Shown: positions 51,601 through 64,000, counted from the stretch's first letter. The stretch is DNA of 64,000 bases from Rotaria sp. Silwood1 (GCA_905250075.1 CAJNOP010000314.1:1-64000), one strand, 5' to 3'. Numbers and translations are program-made. The notes: a model not told the origin generated them from the sequence alone.

Positions 51601-54600
51601 TTTTAAAAAAACTTTAGATAAAACGTTGCTCTATTGTACACAAAATATACATGTATATTACTTTCAATTCAGTTCAGTATAATTATAACTTACAAGATTT
51701 AAAGCCTCAAGTGGAAATATTGCTTGAATTAAACGATTGGTACTTTTGGCTAAAACATGTTTCAAATCATTACTGAATGTATCACGATTTTTTTCAAGAA
51801 AATCTATAAAGTTATAGAGAAAATATTTATTTTGTATCAAAAAAATATAATTAATTAATAACTTACTAAGACAATCGTAAGGAACTGGTCCAGCAAAATG
51901 TTTGACACCAAATACAAGTGATTTGTGTACTTGACGTTTTGAGGGAGCAATAAAATGTTTATTTTTTGCATGTTGTTGTTGAAGTTTTTCCCATAATGTT
52001 CGATCTGTACCTTGTGGTACAATCATTTCTTCATCAATCATTGATATAATACTCATACGACCACGTGCTAATAAATCAATTATATCTTGATTATCAATAA
52101 AATTAATTTTTTTCCAATTAACACCTTCTTTTTCATATTCAGCCTTTCAAAAGAAGATTTTATTTGTTTAGAAAAACAAAGCAAAAGAAGACTTGGTTTT
52201 TTTTTTACTTGTTCAAGTTTAAAAACATGATGAACAAAAAATTGTTGTAATTCTTCATTTGTATAATTAATACATAATTGTTCAAAACTAAATGTATGAA
52301 TTGTTTTTGTTTTATGTTAATAATCTTTTATAATTAACTAACCTATTTTGTTCAAATTTTTCAAAACCAAATATATCAAGAACACCAATTGATCGTAATC
52401 GATCATCAGATTGTTTAGGAAGATTCGCATTATTTTGATTATTCATGGTTACATTAATTCGTGTTATTAACCATTCAAACATTTGTCCGTATATTCCTTT
52501 GACAAAAGCATCTCTAAAAATACAATTTATATAAAAAAAATAAATCAATGTTTTACTTTTTATCTTACCTAACATCAGCAGCAGATGATGTATTCAATGC
52601 TCTTGCTACTTTACCTTCGTTAACTTCAAGTGTTCTTATAACTAATGCACTAGTTAATTGTCTACTATCAACCTATTGAAATAAATTTCTTAGATGATTT
52701 TATATTCTTCTATTAACTTATTTTTTCTTACTTCAAGAAGTGAAGCAACAAATTCGACTAGTTTTGGATCTTTTATTACTACACCATCTATACCTTTTGA
52801 TAATTTTGCTATGAAATTAAACAAAAAGTTAATAATTATAGTTGTTATTACTATTCCTGACAGATTAAAGTGTGAAATACGATTGAAATATTCTTGTTTA
52901 GTCATCAGGAGAATGTTTTATTCTATCTATTGTGGAGCACATTTTTTCAATGTCCTTTACTTGATTCTCAAGAAATGCAATAAGGAAAAGTTTATATATA
53001 TTGTAATGGGACGTATGTGATCTTTGATCATTGATCATATATTAACAACATTTGTAACGATCTCTTGTCAGCGTTCGTCATAGTTTGCGATGAATACTAA
53101 CTGAGGTCTGTCACGATCTGGGAGGAGATGTGAACTTCTACCAAATACACTTCAACACTCCTTTTAGATCGCGTTATATAAAACTGATTACTGAAGATGA
53201 CGAAGACAGAAAAAATAACATAAAAAATACCAAGTTTATTAGATCTAGAACAAAAATCCGATCACATACTGTTTTTTTACGTGATATGCCCTCTTCACCA
53301 GAGCCATACAATGATATGTAAAATCAGTGACTAATCAAAAAAAAAAAACTATGCTTCCGTTCTTCTGTATTTGCTTAGACAGATAATATCCATCTGATGG
53401 CTATTATAGTCTCTAATAAAGTGCTGAGATCAAATGTATTACCAATTGTGAGACTTCTTTATTCGTAATAAAGACGATTTTTATCGAAATCGAATCTGAC
53501 AACTTTTTAGTATCTGAGACTAGACTCAGCAATTTCTTTTCCCTGTCATTATCTAGCTTATTTGATGAACATTTACCAATATATTGAATATTTCCAAGAT
53601 GTAAAACAACAGCTAATATACGTAAAATTTCAAAAAGTTCATCATCAGTAAACATTAAAACTTTGCATGCGTGTCGAATTGTTCTCCATTCTTCAGCATC
53701 ATTACGTGTATCACATTTTGGTGAACTCTAAATTTTTTTCAAAAATCATATAAATAAAAATTAGAGATTATATTTATACTTTATTTAAATAAGCATAATC
53801 CATTGGTTTGGTTAATCTTAATTTATTTCGTTCTTCACTACCTAAACCGGCTAATACACAATAAAATATATGATAATTTCGTTCTTCTTTTGCCTATTAA
53901 AATATTAATAAATATAATAAAAAATCATAATTGAAATAAACTTTACTTGTGAAACAAGACGAATTTTTTCAAGTAAATATTGATCAACATATGCATTTGC
54001 AATACCACCATTACTATCAAAATTTACAGTTATATATTTACCAAATCGACTACTATTATCATTTCGAAGTGTTTTAGCATTTCCAAACGCTATATAACAA
54101 TGAATTATATACTGTCTTATTTTTATACAAAATAATATAATTTTTGTTTTATTCTTACCTTCCATAATAGGATTAGCTTCAAGTATTTGTTGTTCAATAC
54201 TTGAATTTTTTTTCGTTCCACTTATAGCAGCTAAACATTGTAAAATATGTTTAGTTGATTCAGTTTTACCAGCACCTGATTCACCACTAAATAAATTCAT
54301 ATTTAAATTTACATATTTATTTAAAATTTTCGTACAAATGATTTACCTGATAATAACACATTGATTATATTTAGCATTTGGATCACTATGTTCACGTAAC
54401 ATGTTTTGATAAGCATTATCACCAATAGCAAATGTATGTGGCTCTAATTCACCAAATTTTCTATTACGATATGCACGTAGATGTTCTTGACTATATAAAT
54501 CAAGTGGTGTATATGGATTAACAGCAATTAAAATTGATCCAATATAAGTCTAGGAAAAGAAAACAATCAAATCACTAATGTCATAAAAAAATTTAAAACT

Positions 54601-54990
54601 AACTTACATAGATTTTATCTTTATTATAACGTAAAAGTATATTACGACATATAGCGCCTTCAGTCAAATCACCTAAATGAATCATATCCGGAATATCAGA
54701 ATGCGATGTTGCATGCATTTTTTTAAAATTAGCCGGATCATTAACAATAATCCGTTCCTAAAGAATAAAAAATTAATAAGATCAAGAAAATAAACTTTGT
54801 TTTCGCAATTTAAAGACCTTGCCATTATCATCAATAACTTTAAGTTGATTTTGATTAACATCGATAACTCGAGCTCCGATTTCAACATCAAATTCACCCT
54901 GTTTATCGGGTGGTAACCAAATGTATGCACTCTAAAACCAACGTTTAAAAAAATTTCCATGGACCTGACATTTCAACTTACAGTTGTCAT
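42612..54990 (-). CDS. MYO7: Myosin VII heavy chain
   Basis: Complete unconventional myosin of about 2155 residues in 39 exons: 54990-54982, 54931-54818, 54757-54608, 54549-54347, 54286-54159, 54089-53947, 53893-53780, 53727-53577, 52808-52732, 52672-52569, 52513-52343, 52287-52209, 52143-51867, 51803-51694, 51391-51260, 51202-50753, 50699-50604, 50548-50426, 50356-50114, 50054-49887, 49831-49628, 49565-49387, 49330-49168, 49102-48797, 48738-48543, 48478-48216, 48153-47876, 47814-47744, 47511-47416, 47349-47165, 47103-46783, 45628-45414, 45351-45128, 45064-44999, 44937-44736, 44673-44607, 44555-44439, 42936-42853, 42800-42612. Motor: P-loop GESGAGKT 160-167, switch [10 protein letters not shown] 211-219, switch II DIFGFE 444-449, actin-binding [22 protein letters not shown] motifs at about 740-880 and a charged linker follow, then MyTH4-FERM (about 960-1590), SH3 (about 1600-1660) and a second MyTH4-FERM to the end. 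This order is diagnostic of myosin VII, which works in actin-based protrusions and stereocilia. The acceptor at 49566 (exon 22) is weak. Larger introns: 52809-53576, 45629-46782 and 42937-44438, the last carrying a palindromic element. Confidence 0.95.
43252..44090. mobile_element. Large imperfect palindrome (foldback/MITE-like) in a myosin intron
   Basis: Two arms of about 400 bp are inverted copies around a centre near 43676. Matching segments include AAAACTGAATAAAA, AACAATCTATCTCATAT, AAGCTGAATTTTATATAT, TGTCATGACACAGTTGTAAGAT and GCAACCTTC-AAATCATTGTCAAGAACTACATTCAAT, each found reverse-complemented in the right arm. The arms have diverged by roughly a fifth. It has no coding capacity. 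It lies inside the penultimate large intron of myosin VII, where it would form a long hairpin in the pre-mRNA. I cannot see a target duplication, so the superfamily is open. Confidence 0.75.
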
Positions 54991-55599
54991 ATTGTAGATA
55001 GAAATAAAACGCAAAAACGACTGGTTATTATTGTCGAACGTTCGTATAATTATTCATTTTATGTCCTTCGCTACAGGGTAATAGAAAAAAGAAAAATGAT
55101 TGAGTTTTTTTCGTTCTCATATTATATCAAAGTCAAGTCGAGATACAAATAAAAGAGCGCAAAAACGAAAAAAAAATAGAAGACGACAGTCTCAATCAAT
55201 CATGCGGAAAGTTATCTAATACAGCAAAAAAAAAGAGAAAAAAAGAAGGAAACTTTTGAAAAACTTTATCAATGTTTTATCATACATATTCTTTTGTTTG
55301 AAAACTCTTCACTATAAGATAAAATATCTCCTTTTTACTATATCTGTTCGAAGATCAACATTTGTTCATTTTTTTTCAGTGAAAAATAGCGTCATCTTTT
55401 GAAAAATTCTAAATCAATATCCGGTGGTTTTCTATTAATATCCTATTGGTTTCTTTCCTATTACTATTTCACGAATAGATAATGAAACTAATGATTGATT
55501 GATGGATAGATACAGTTCTTGAAGTTCGATCGAACTAAAAATAAAAATGTATCGATTGAGTATAAACCGCAAAATTTAATATTTTAGACATTAATATTA
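54991..55599. other. Divergent promoter region, myosin VII and PDSS1
   Basis: About 0.6 kb separates the start codons of the two divergently transcribed genes, so both promoters should lie here. It has A-rich tracts near 55150-55250. No TATA box or other named element is convincing. Confidence 0.45.
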
Positions 55600-58500
55600 A
55601 TGTTTACAATTCGGTATTGTTCAAAACGATTTCTAACACATTCAATAATTTCTCGTCCTTATCGTCATTTATCCCTTGATGTTACTAGTGCTCAAAAAAC
55701 GAATGAAGAATTGCAACCAACAATAAATATTGTTAAAGAAGATCTTCATTTAATTCATCGTGATATTTTGCAAGTAAGTTAAACTTGATTTATCATAGTC
55801 TTTGATTTTTTTTTCTAGATTTCCCCTTTTTTTTTGATAAAAAAAAAATGCTTTTATCGTTTGTGGTTTATGATGAAAGTGATGAATTAATAGATCTTTT
55901 TAATTCATTAGAAACAAAATGATTATATTATTCCATCACATCAACATCATACAATGATTGACTAACAATTAGATCTATCGAATTTTATTTATTGTTCAAA
56001 AAATTGTATCCATAGACAATAAAAAAAAAGATTGTAATGCATCTGCATTTTTTCATAATATGTTCGATTGAAATCATCTATCGATTGCTATTGAAAAATG
56101 CGAAAAACTCTACACGTTATTTTTTTTATACGTGTATTACATAAGAATGTTCATTAAGCGTTTTTCAGTGTCAAATTTAATGATTGTTCGGATTCCACTG
56201 ATCTTAAGTCTTTAAAAAAAGTTGACCCAAAAATGTAGCAATAATAATTTTACAACTGATAGATAACAAGCAAAACTCGATTTAAGTTTTCAAGAGGGAC
56301 AAATAATTAAATTTTATACCGAGAATATTTCTACTGCCAGATTCATACATCGCATAATTAACTTTAACGTTAGTATCCGTAAATTCTAATATACATTATG
56401 ATTTAAAGTAGATGTAATGTTAAATCACATTTTATAATATCAATTTTTATTTCTAATTATGTCATGCATTTCTTTATAATCTCAATGACCTATGTATAGT
56501 AATTATTTGCATTTTTTTTTTCTTTTTAGCGTCTGGGATGTAATGAACACGAATTGAATGAATTAGCGAAATATCATTTTGATTCGAAAGGTAAACTTAT
56601 TCGACCAATGATTATATGTACGATGGCAAGAAGTTTTAATCAACAAGAAGACAAGTGAGAAATATTAAAAATATGAAGAGAGAAAAGAAAGCTTAAGCGA
56701 AATAAGGAGCAGTATTGTTTTTAACATTCTGTTTATATTAACTTGAAGGACTATTTGATTGTTTCTTTTTCGTTTCCGATATATAAAAATAAGGATACAT
56801 CTCCCTGCTCTCTTTAAACTAACTTTTATATATTCATGTTACATTATTGAAATAAAGTCACGAGATCAATTACCCTTGTCAAACGTGAAACAAAGATTTT
56901 GATATGTTTGCAGTATAAAAGAAAAAAAATGTTCTTGATCAATAGATTTTCCGTAATAATCAAATAATACTGATAGAAATAAATGAAAAGCATACAGATA
57001 ATACAAAGAGATGTAGCATTATTCAACTCTCTTTCCTTTTTCCTCATGAAATTTCACGAAGAAGAGCATTTATAACATCATCACAACTTCCAAATCAACA
57101 GTAATATTACTAAACAGTGTATGGATTATAATACACCTTAAAAATAATGAATCAACTCGCTTAACGTGCCCAATTAAAAGCAGACTGATAACATTGTCAG
57201 CGCAGTTTCTTTGGAAACAAAATATGGGACTTACATATATCCTTTAGTCTCACAATCCCAATTCATCATCAGTAAAGTGAAAAGTCTCAGTCCGATTATA
57301 CTTGTTTTCCAAAAATAATTGATTGTCTGGGAAATGATCTGTCTTATTTATATCTGCATTTCTAAAAGAATTTTTTTTTACTGACAATCTATCTTTTGTG
57401 TGTCTTCCTGCTTGACATTTTCATATTCCGTTTTTTCTTTATTTAACATTATTATTATTATTATTATTATTCTAACCATTAATTTAATGAACACATTATT
57501 TTCTAAAGGTATAACATGATCGATACACGCATTTTTGTGTGGATGATATGACGACGGTAGCAAACCAAACCATCACTACTGGGGATGTGCAGGATCTAGT
57601 TTCCTTGATTCTGTTCTAGAGAAAAATATTCCAGAATTTGTTAACATCAAAGCTAAATAAGTCCTTCAATACTGATCTTTTATTTCTTTAATTGACGACT
57701 AGCACTCTTTTCGACCATCTCCTCTCTTGAATTACACGGTGCGTTCAAAAAGTTCCCGGAATGATTTTATTTAAAAACAATAAGAAGCGCTGCTGCATTT
57801 GTATTATTGCCTGTGCGTAGTTCATACAGTCCTCTATCTATAGATATCATGAGTTCAGTTGAATTAAACATATATATGGAAATATAGAAATATATTTTAG
57901 TCCACTGTATATACACTGACAGAAAATCAAAAATTTTGAGCGTCAATCAGTGAGAAAATTTCTTGTTCTAGAAAGCCATGCCTCATTTAATATTTATGAA
58001 TGTATAGTGATAGTTTACGATGATCGATCGATTCTCTATCACTCACTGCGGCTTCTGAATGGAATCATTGTTGTAAAGATGGATTACCATACATGATAAT
58101 AATCTATATGTCAATAACATGACTATTAAAAACTTTTAGAAGACTGATAATGTAAGAAAGTTGAATTGTACCTGGATAAATACCAGACACTGTTCACATT
58201 TTAAATTTACAGTGCATAGTATTTTATGTGATCAATTATATATGACTAAAGTCAGTTTACGAAAATACCACATACTCTAACATGATGTCAACGATGAGTC
58301 GACCATATCTAGAATCATTCTTATTAACCTTTAGAACGACAAGTCCATTCAAATATCGTGATATGTGACAAAGCATTATTACTGCAAACTGTTACCATAT
58401 AGTCATGAATACTGGATGGCAACTCGCCTTTCAAAACATAAAACTTTGCTAAAGTTTTTAATTTTCCGTCAGTGTATATACAGTGGTCTAAAATATATTT

Positions 58501-61500
58501 CTATATTTTCATATATATGTTTAATTCAACTGAGCTTATGATGTCTATAGATAGAGGACTGTATGAACTACGCATAGACAATACTACAAATACAGCAGAG
58601 CTTCTTATTGTTTTTAAATAAAATCAGTCCGGAAAATTTTTGAACGCACCAAGTGTGTTCTATTGAATGATTGATGAGATATTTCACCGAAAATAATACA
58701 ATATTTCACTATAATGTTTAGTTCTGGTCCTGCACATCTCTAATCATTACCCATCATCTTTAACATCTTGGATATCAATTTTTATCCAAGCAAAAATCAA
58801 AAATCACACTATTTAGAGCATTTAGAAATGTATTACAGCCGTTCAAATTTCGAAGAAGGCTATGGAATGTTTTGAAACAGCGTAAGTCTTGCTCTTAATG
58901 CTGTTCAGTGCCTTTTTGTATTACTGAGGAACTCTAGGAAATGAATGTGATTCTTGTTGTTCTTGATTACCATAGAAATGTACCTAATCATCACTACTCT
59001 TTTTCGCTCCGTCCCATGATCGATTGCTACAGCTTAGGAATGAGGGATCTGCAGTATGTAGTCATGCGTAAAATAATGTTAATATCACTGTTGTAATAAA
59101 TAGTAGTTTGTCCATGACTGAGAATTGCCCTTTTGTAGTATCTTCGAAAGATGAATGAATAAAATTTTAAATTACAGCATAACTTAGTATTCAATGAGAC
59201 CTATCATTTGAAATATGAAACATTTCAAGCAAATCTATATAAAAAGAAATATTTGTGAGCAAGATATGAAGCTTTTTTTTGCAAACAGTTGTATTCGTTA
59301 TATCGGAAAGATTACATAAAATACTAATGTTTGTAGTACATGTGAACTCCATTGGTAGTTCTTCTGTAAAACCAGACTATGAACAGTTTCTGATTGAAAA
59401 CTCATAACAAAAAACTCGTATACTTTTAAAAATACAAGTCGGAAGAGTTTAAATTTCGCTTCATTCAAAATCTATAAATACTAAAATATGCCATTAGTTA
59501 TAGTAATTTTTATTTTGTTTAGTGTTCTACATAAAAATCAACAATGTATAGCTACACTTGGAGAAATGATCCATACAGCTAGTTTAATACATGATGATGT
59601 TGTTGATTCCAGTGATCGACGAAGAGGCAAGCCAGCTGCAGCTGTTCGTTGGGGACCAAGAAAAGTATGTTTTATTGTTTATTACGTGTTTATCGAAGAA
59701 AAAAAGAATTTGTTACTTTGTTTGTTGTGTCAGGCTGTATTAGCCGGTGATTATATTCTTGGTATATCATCAATAATGCTTGCTCGTATTGGTAACAGTG
59801 ATGTGATTTCACTTCTTTCACGTGTTATTCAAGATCTTGTTCGAGGTATGTTCTAGTCATTATTAATTCTATTGAATTATTATAGAAAAAAAAACAATTT
59901 TTTTTGTATTCGTCAGGTGAATTTATGCAATTGTCAACAAAAGAAAGTGATGCTGAACAGTTTCAAGATTATTTAAATAAAACATTTTGTAAAACAGCAA
60001 GTCTATTTGCAAATACATGCAAAGCTGTAAGTTTCTGAAATTAAATAGAAATAACTTTATTCCTTTTTATTTTAAAAATTAATCTAGGTTGCATTATTAG
60101 GAAATCTTCCAAATATTAATATAAATCAATTAGCTGATTATGCTTATGAATTCGGTAAAAATTTTGGTATGGCATTTCAGTTAATCGATGATCTACTTGA
60201 TGTGACGGCAACCGATGATGATCTAGGAAAACCAGCTACTGTTGATTTGAAATTAGGTTTATCGACTGCACCAGTACTTTTTGCTAGTCAACAGGTTATA
60301 TTATAAATAAAAAGAAACACAAAATAACTTTAATTTTTTATCTTTATCTTTTAGTTTCCTGAATTACAGTCTCTCATATTGAGACGATTCTCTGAAGTAG
60401 GTGATATTGAACGAGCTGTGAAATTAATTGATCAAGTAAGTTATTTTATATAAATATGGAGTCTATATGAAGAAAAAGTGGTAGTACAATTCGTCACATG
60501 ACATGTTATACTTGAAGTATTCTGAAGAAGCATTGAAGGTGGATAAGCGAGGATTATAAAGTTGCAGATCTACGTTTTTGTAAATCAGGACTCGGTCGAA
60601 TCGTAGATCTACGTTTTTTCATCTATATCCAGCACACACTCTATATGTGTGAACAAGTGAAGCATTACGATTTTAATTATTTATTGACTACTCTTAGAAA
60701 AAAGAAGTTAGCGCTCTTGTTATTTACTTTCCTATTACTCGATGCTTAAGAAATGAAAAATTGTCGCTTACGAGTGAAATAACCTCAACTAACACCTGTC
60801 GTTTTAGCTCATCCTTAATTTTGCTTATAGATAGAACGAATGACACTTAGAATATCCTGAGATTTCAGCTGAAAACAATGTTTCTTCATCAAGATATTGA
60901 GTTTTCGAAAAAACTCTTTGTCACAAAAATTCAGTTCACTCGAAATTCAATAACTAGACGAAGAAACGTTCTTTTCGGTTAAAGCTAATGTCATTAGAAC
61001 TATTCATAGGCAATATTCTGTATTAAAACCCATTATTTTATCGTCCGGAGAGTACCCTAAAAATGAGTCAAAAATCCAGTAAACTGATCATAACTCGGCA
61101 TCAAAGGACGATGGAAACGAACTCTTCTATGCTTTTGCTAGTCTCACTCAGACCTGCCTATGGGTCCAATATGAATTCAAACGGCGGGTGTCAGTTGAAG
61201 TACTTGCTTCGTTGATTGAATGAGTATTATGTCAACGAAACGGAAATTGAGCACTTGCCTAATAAACAAAACTCTCCATTGACAATCATCGAGCCACCAG
61301 TAACCGCAAGATCTCCGCCTGGTTGAAATAGTTAAAAGTTCCATACATGTAAACGAGATAAAGTAAGTAGAGAGCTGAAGGTCCATATTTTCGTGGACAT
61401 GAACCAGAATCCGAAAGAGCGTTGATAAAGGTACAAAAAACATTCTCACCCATACCGATGTTCACATTCACACATTTGTGACGAACTGTTCAGTCATTTT

Positions 61501-61722
61501 GAGCAGAAAAGAAATTCTTAGTTTTTTACACATTGAATTTAACATCACTGTATCTCTGTTTTGTAGAGTGATGGAAAAGCTCGAACGTATCATCTTGCTG
61601 AACAATATGCTAATGAAGCTTGTCGCATACTTAATAAATTTCCACGATCATCGAATGGATCCAATAGATTTCTTAACTTACTGATATATCTTACTGAATC
61701 GACATTAAAACGTCGACATTAG
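55600..61722 (+). CDS. PDSS1: Decaprenyl/polyprenyl diphosphate synthase subunit 1
   Basis: Predicted 368-residue trans-prenyltransferase that builds the isoprenoid side chain of ubiquinone in mitochondria; animal PDSS1 works with PDSS2. Exons: 55600-55773, 56530-56654, 59523-59664, 59734-59845, 59917-60026, 60088-60294, 60355-60435, 61567-61722, in phase. The first aspartate-rich motif is DDVVD at 124-128 (in SLIHDDVVDSSDRRRGKPA) and the second DDLLD at 255-259 (in FQLIDDLLDVTATDDDLGKP). GKLIRPM and the C-terminal ANEACRILNKFPRS are also family hallmarks. The N-terminus (MFTIRYCSKRFLTHSII) is basic and hydroxylated like a mitochondrial targeting peptide. The length is somewhat below the human protein, mostly at the N-terminus. 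The second intron (56655-59522) carries a long-inverted-repeat element and the last intron (60436-61566) diverged repeat-like sequence. Confidence 0.94.
57738..58650. mobile_element. MITE-like element with ~185-bp inverted repeats
   Basis: A 913-bp insertion in the second PDSS1 intron. Its inverted arms (about 57738-57922 and 58466-58650) begin GGTGCGTTCAAAAA and share ATTTTATTTAAAAACAATAA, AGTTCATACAGTCCTCTATC and CACTGTATATACACTGAC at roughly 90% identity. The 540-bp centre is AT-rich with no transposase frame. The terminal sequence resembles Tc1/mariner-type ends, but flanking bases do not show a clear TA duplication. It would be excised with the intron. Confidence 0.78.
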
Positions 61723-61878
61723 ATTAATTCTGTTTTTTTCCTATCTACTTTACCAGCATATCTTTTTCTTTTCTTTTTTGTATTTGTTGTTTTTGCTGTG
61801 CTATCCTGCGAATCATTTATTTTGTTTCTTTAATTTAAAGAGAAAACGATTAGTTTTTTTTTCGAATACATCTTCTAG
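61723..61878 (+). promoter_or_regulatory. Short PDSS1-ACOT13 spacer ending in a splice acceptor
   Basis: The 156-nt spacer between the PDSS1 stop and the ACOT13 ATG is pyrimidine-rich and ends ACATCTTCTAG with the ATG immediately following. There is no AATAAA signal and no good upstream donor. That is consistent with trans-splicing of a leader onto the downstream coding sequence of an operon. Inference from sequence only. Confidence 0.4.
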
Positions 61879-62489
61879 ATGTGTTCAAGTAGAAATCTTC
61901 TTCGAACTTTACAAGATTTCATAACAGTGGGGCAGAACACTGAAAAGTTCAATCGAATTTTTCAAGGCGTAAGATAAGAATTAATCATTGATAGTTAATT
62001 TATTTTCGCTTTTTTTCTCCTTATATCAGATTCGAGCAGTATCATCTCGAAAACCAGGACATGTTCAATGTGAACTTGATATTGATGAACGACATTTAAA
62101 TCGTTATGGTAATTGAATAAAATATTCGTTTTTCTTTTTTCGTTTGATTAAATTTTCCTTATTTAAAAAAAGACACTTTACATGGTGGTATGCTCTCAGC
62201 ATTAACAGACAGTGTATCAACATTGGCACTTGAGACTAACGAAAAAAAACCATCAAAATCTGCATCGATTGAGCTTAGTGTATCGTAAGTTGAAAGATAT
62301 TTGTAATCACTAATCTATAAATTGTTAATCTATAGTTTTCTCAAAGCAGCAAAAAAAGGTGAAACATTAATAATTGATGCTGAAACAGTCAAATTAGGTC
62401 GAACATTGGCTTTTTTATCAGTCGAATTTCGTAATAAACAAAATAATGAATTAATAGCAACAGGAAAACATACAAAATATGTTAGTTGA
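61879..62489 (+). CDS. ACOT13: ACOT13-type hotdog acyl-CoA thioesterase
   Basis: Predicted 144-residue thioesterase that hydrolyses medium- and long-chain acyl-CoA, probably as a tetramer near mitochondria. Exons: 61879-61968, 62030-62108, 62173-62284, 62336-62489, in phase. The hotdog signature is LHGGMLSALTDSVSTLAL, where the HGG loop and the Asp of LTDS match the catalytic region of the family. SIELSVSFLKAAKKGETL and the final strand ELIATGKHTKYVS complete the fold. Length matches human ACOT13 (140 residues). The start codon directly follows a CTAG splice acceptor, and PDSS1 ends 156 nt upstream on the same strand. Confidence 0.92.
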
Positions 62490-64000
62490 TATAAATAACT
62501 TTATTCATTATGATTTTGACTTTTTTTTGTTTGTGTTCACACCAATGATCTAATCTCTGCATGATTGTTCTTTATAGTCTTTATAGCTAATAAAAATCAT
62601 ATTATCCATAGTATTTATACCAAAAAAATTCTATTATATATCCCTGCAGGAAATAAAATGATGTTTGATATAACTGTAATCACTGAATGGCAACAAGTCT
62701 TTAGATATGAAACCATGTATTCATTAATAGGTCAACAACAATAAAAAGAGTCATGTTAATCCTACAAGAATTTTGTGATAAGAGTTTCATATGAACATAA
62801 TATACATGAAAGAAAATGTTGAATAAGAAATAAATGATTTTAGTTTAATCATATAATTCTATATATGAGATGTTTCTGGTGAAATGGTTAATATTCATCT
62901 TTCATTTGACTTTGATTCTTTAGAAAGGTTATTTTTTCTAACTAAATTCTTCCATCATAGATATATGGGAAAATGTTGGCTATTTCAACTGGTTACTAAT
63001 TAAAAACTACTTAGCGTTACTGTACAATTAATGAGCTACAGTTTTGATATAGCAACTTGATCTTTTCGTAAAATGATTAGATATGTAGAATGGACTGACA
63101 TTCATGAAAATCAAATATTTTTGAACACATTCAATACCTTAAAATCAGGTGACGAAAAATTGTTTAACAACGTTATGTTTGAACAAACGTATGAACAGCA
63201 TCTGTGTTGAGATTTTCAGCAAGGTCAAATTCAAAAAAAATCTGATTGTCTAAAGATTTTATCAAGCCTTGAAATAGAACTTTTTTATCTTACAATCATC
63301 TACAGATTCGGAAGAAAGATTTGTATCTTTTGAAATTAGTTTTGAACTTCTCATTCGGTTATGAGAGCATTTTTTTTCGTTCTTTCTCACATAGCTAACG
63401 AAAGGTAAAGTGATTTTTTTTCGATCAAGGAATGTGCAGTAAAAAACATTCAATAAAGATTTCGTAGCTTTTGAAGTTATTTATAGAATGTACTATTTAG
63501 TTTTCTAAAAGATAACTCCTCTGAACAAAACTATTTATCATTGGTTTTTGCGAGATATTTAAAGTAAAGTAACATGTATGTAACAGATAGAAATCGACTT
63601 AAGAGAAGCTCATTATCACAAGATACATGTCTTTTAAGTTTGTGAAATCATGTCGATAATAAATTGTTTAGCCCACATATTTATCAGTCTGTCACTGTTC
63701 TATTCTTTCTTGATAGTAGTAGTCGAAACAATCGATATCATGTTCAAAACATGTTGTTGACTTCTTTTGAGCTTCATTTGATATGATGACTTTTGTATAA
63801 AATGATTCGAGAAAACAAATATTATATTATTTTACACTGTTTGTTGGTTTCGTGCATTTTTAAAGTGTAGAAAATCTAAATGCTTAGAGGAAGAAATCTT
63901 TCAGTAAAAATAAACTCACAATATTTACCATGATACAACAATTATAGAAGAAAAACATATATAACAAATACGATCCATTTTTTATTTATCAAATAGTAAA
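62490..64000. other. Gene-free right flank
   Basis: AT-rich sequence after ACOT13. A short open stretch of 28 codons preceded by an acceptor-like CCCTGCAG occurs near 62650-62745 but cannot be tied to a gene. No RNA gene or mobile element was recognised. Confidence 0.45.

Noticed and set aside
53413-53576. Extension of myosin exon 8 into the following intron
   Set aside because: The frame continues after a good GTAAAT donor at 53576, but the motor sequence resumes correctly only when this intron is removed and joined to 52808.
62650-62745. 28-codon frame after an acceptor-like CCCTGCAG
   Set aside because: Too short, no partner exon, and composition does not stand out from the flank.
1-64000. 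CRISPR arrays, tRNA or rRNA genes, prokaryotic defence operons
   Set aside because: No spaced direct-repeat array, no cloverleaf-like or rRNA-like sequence, and all recognised genes are intron-containing animal genes.

Overview
The window looks like a piece of a small, strongly AT-rich animal nuclear genome. Every recognisable gene is metazoan. Coding exons are joined by many very short GT-AG introns, mostly 50-65 nt, with a few introns of 0.7-2.9 kb. A caudal-type homeobox gene, a three-repeat Myb, a myosin VII, a MARF1-type LOTUS protein and a probable ciliary EF-hand protein together point to a ciliated invertebrate. A bdelloid rotifer is my best guess from intron size, base composition and splice acceptors that abut start codons, but that placement is inference. 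I see no prokaryotic, organellar or viral gene.

Layout, left to right: 1.3-5.5 kb (-) a two-finger C2H2 protein with several SUMO-interaction-like motifs; 6.8-16.1 kb (+) a 21-exon EF-hand protein of EFCAB6 type, with an assembly gap inside a 24-bp coding repeat; 16.7-20.2 kb (+) an R1R2R3 Myb factor; 22.5-25.8 kb (+) SIRT6 joined in frame to phosphomevalonate kinase; 25.9-28.9 kb (+) an SH3BP5-type Rab11 GEF directly behind it; 28.9-34.2 kb a gene-free stretch with an hAT-like element (8-bp target duplication) interrupted by a second, long-inverted-repeat element; 34.2-35.7 kb (+) caudal/Cdx; 36.2-40.6 kb (+) a MARF1-like protein with about eight LOTUS units but no NYN nuclease; 42.6-55.0 kb (-) a complete 39-exon myosin VII; 55.6-61.7 kb (+) PDSS1; 61.9-62.5 kb (+) an ACOT13-type thioesterase.

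The genes do not form one pathway. Two enzymes, phosphomevalonate kinase and the PDSS1 polyprenyl diphosphate synthase, belong to the isoprenoid/ubiquinone route. The most notable item is the SIRT6-PMVK reading frame: all seven exons join in phase to give 463 codons with no ATG available to start the kinase separately after the junction intron. The other possibility, that the 52-nt junction intron is retained, gives two overlapping frames. Two tight same-strand pairs (SIRT6-PMVK/SH3BP5 and PDSS1/ACOT13) have a splice acceptor just before the downstream ATG, as expected for spliced-leader operons.

Exon borders were placed by reading GT-AG sites and checking that phases add up to whole codons. 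They are predictions without transcript support.
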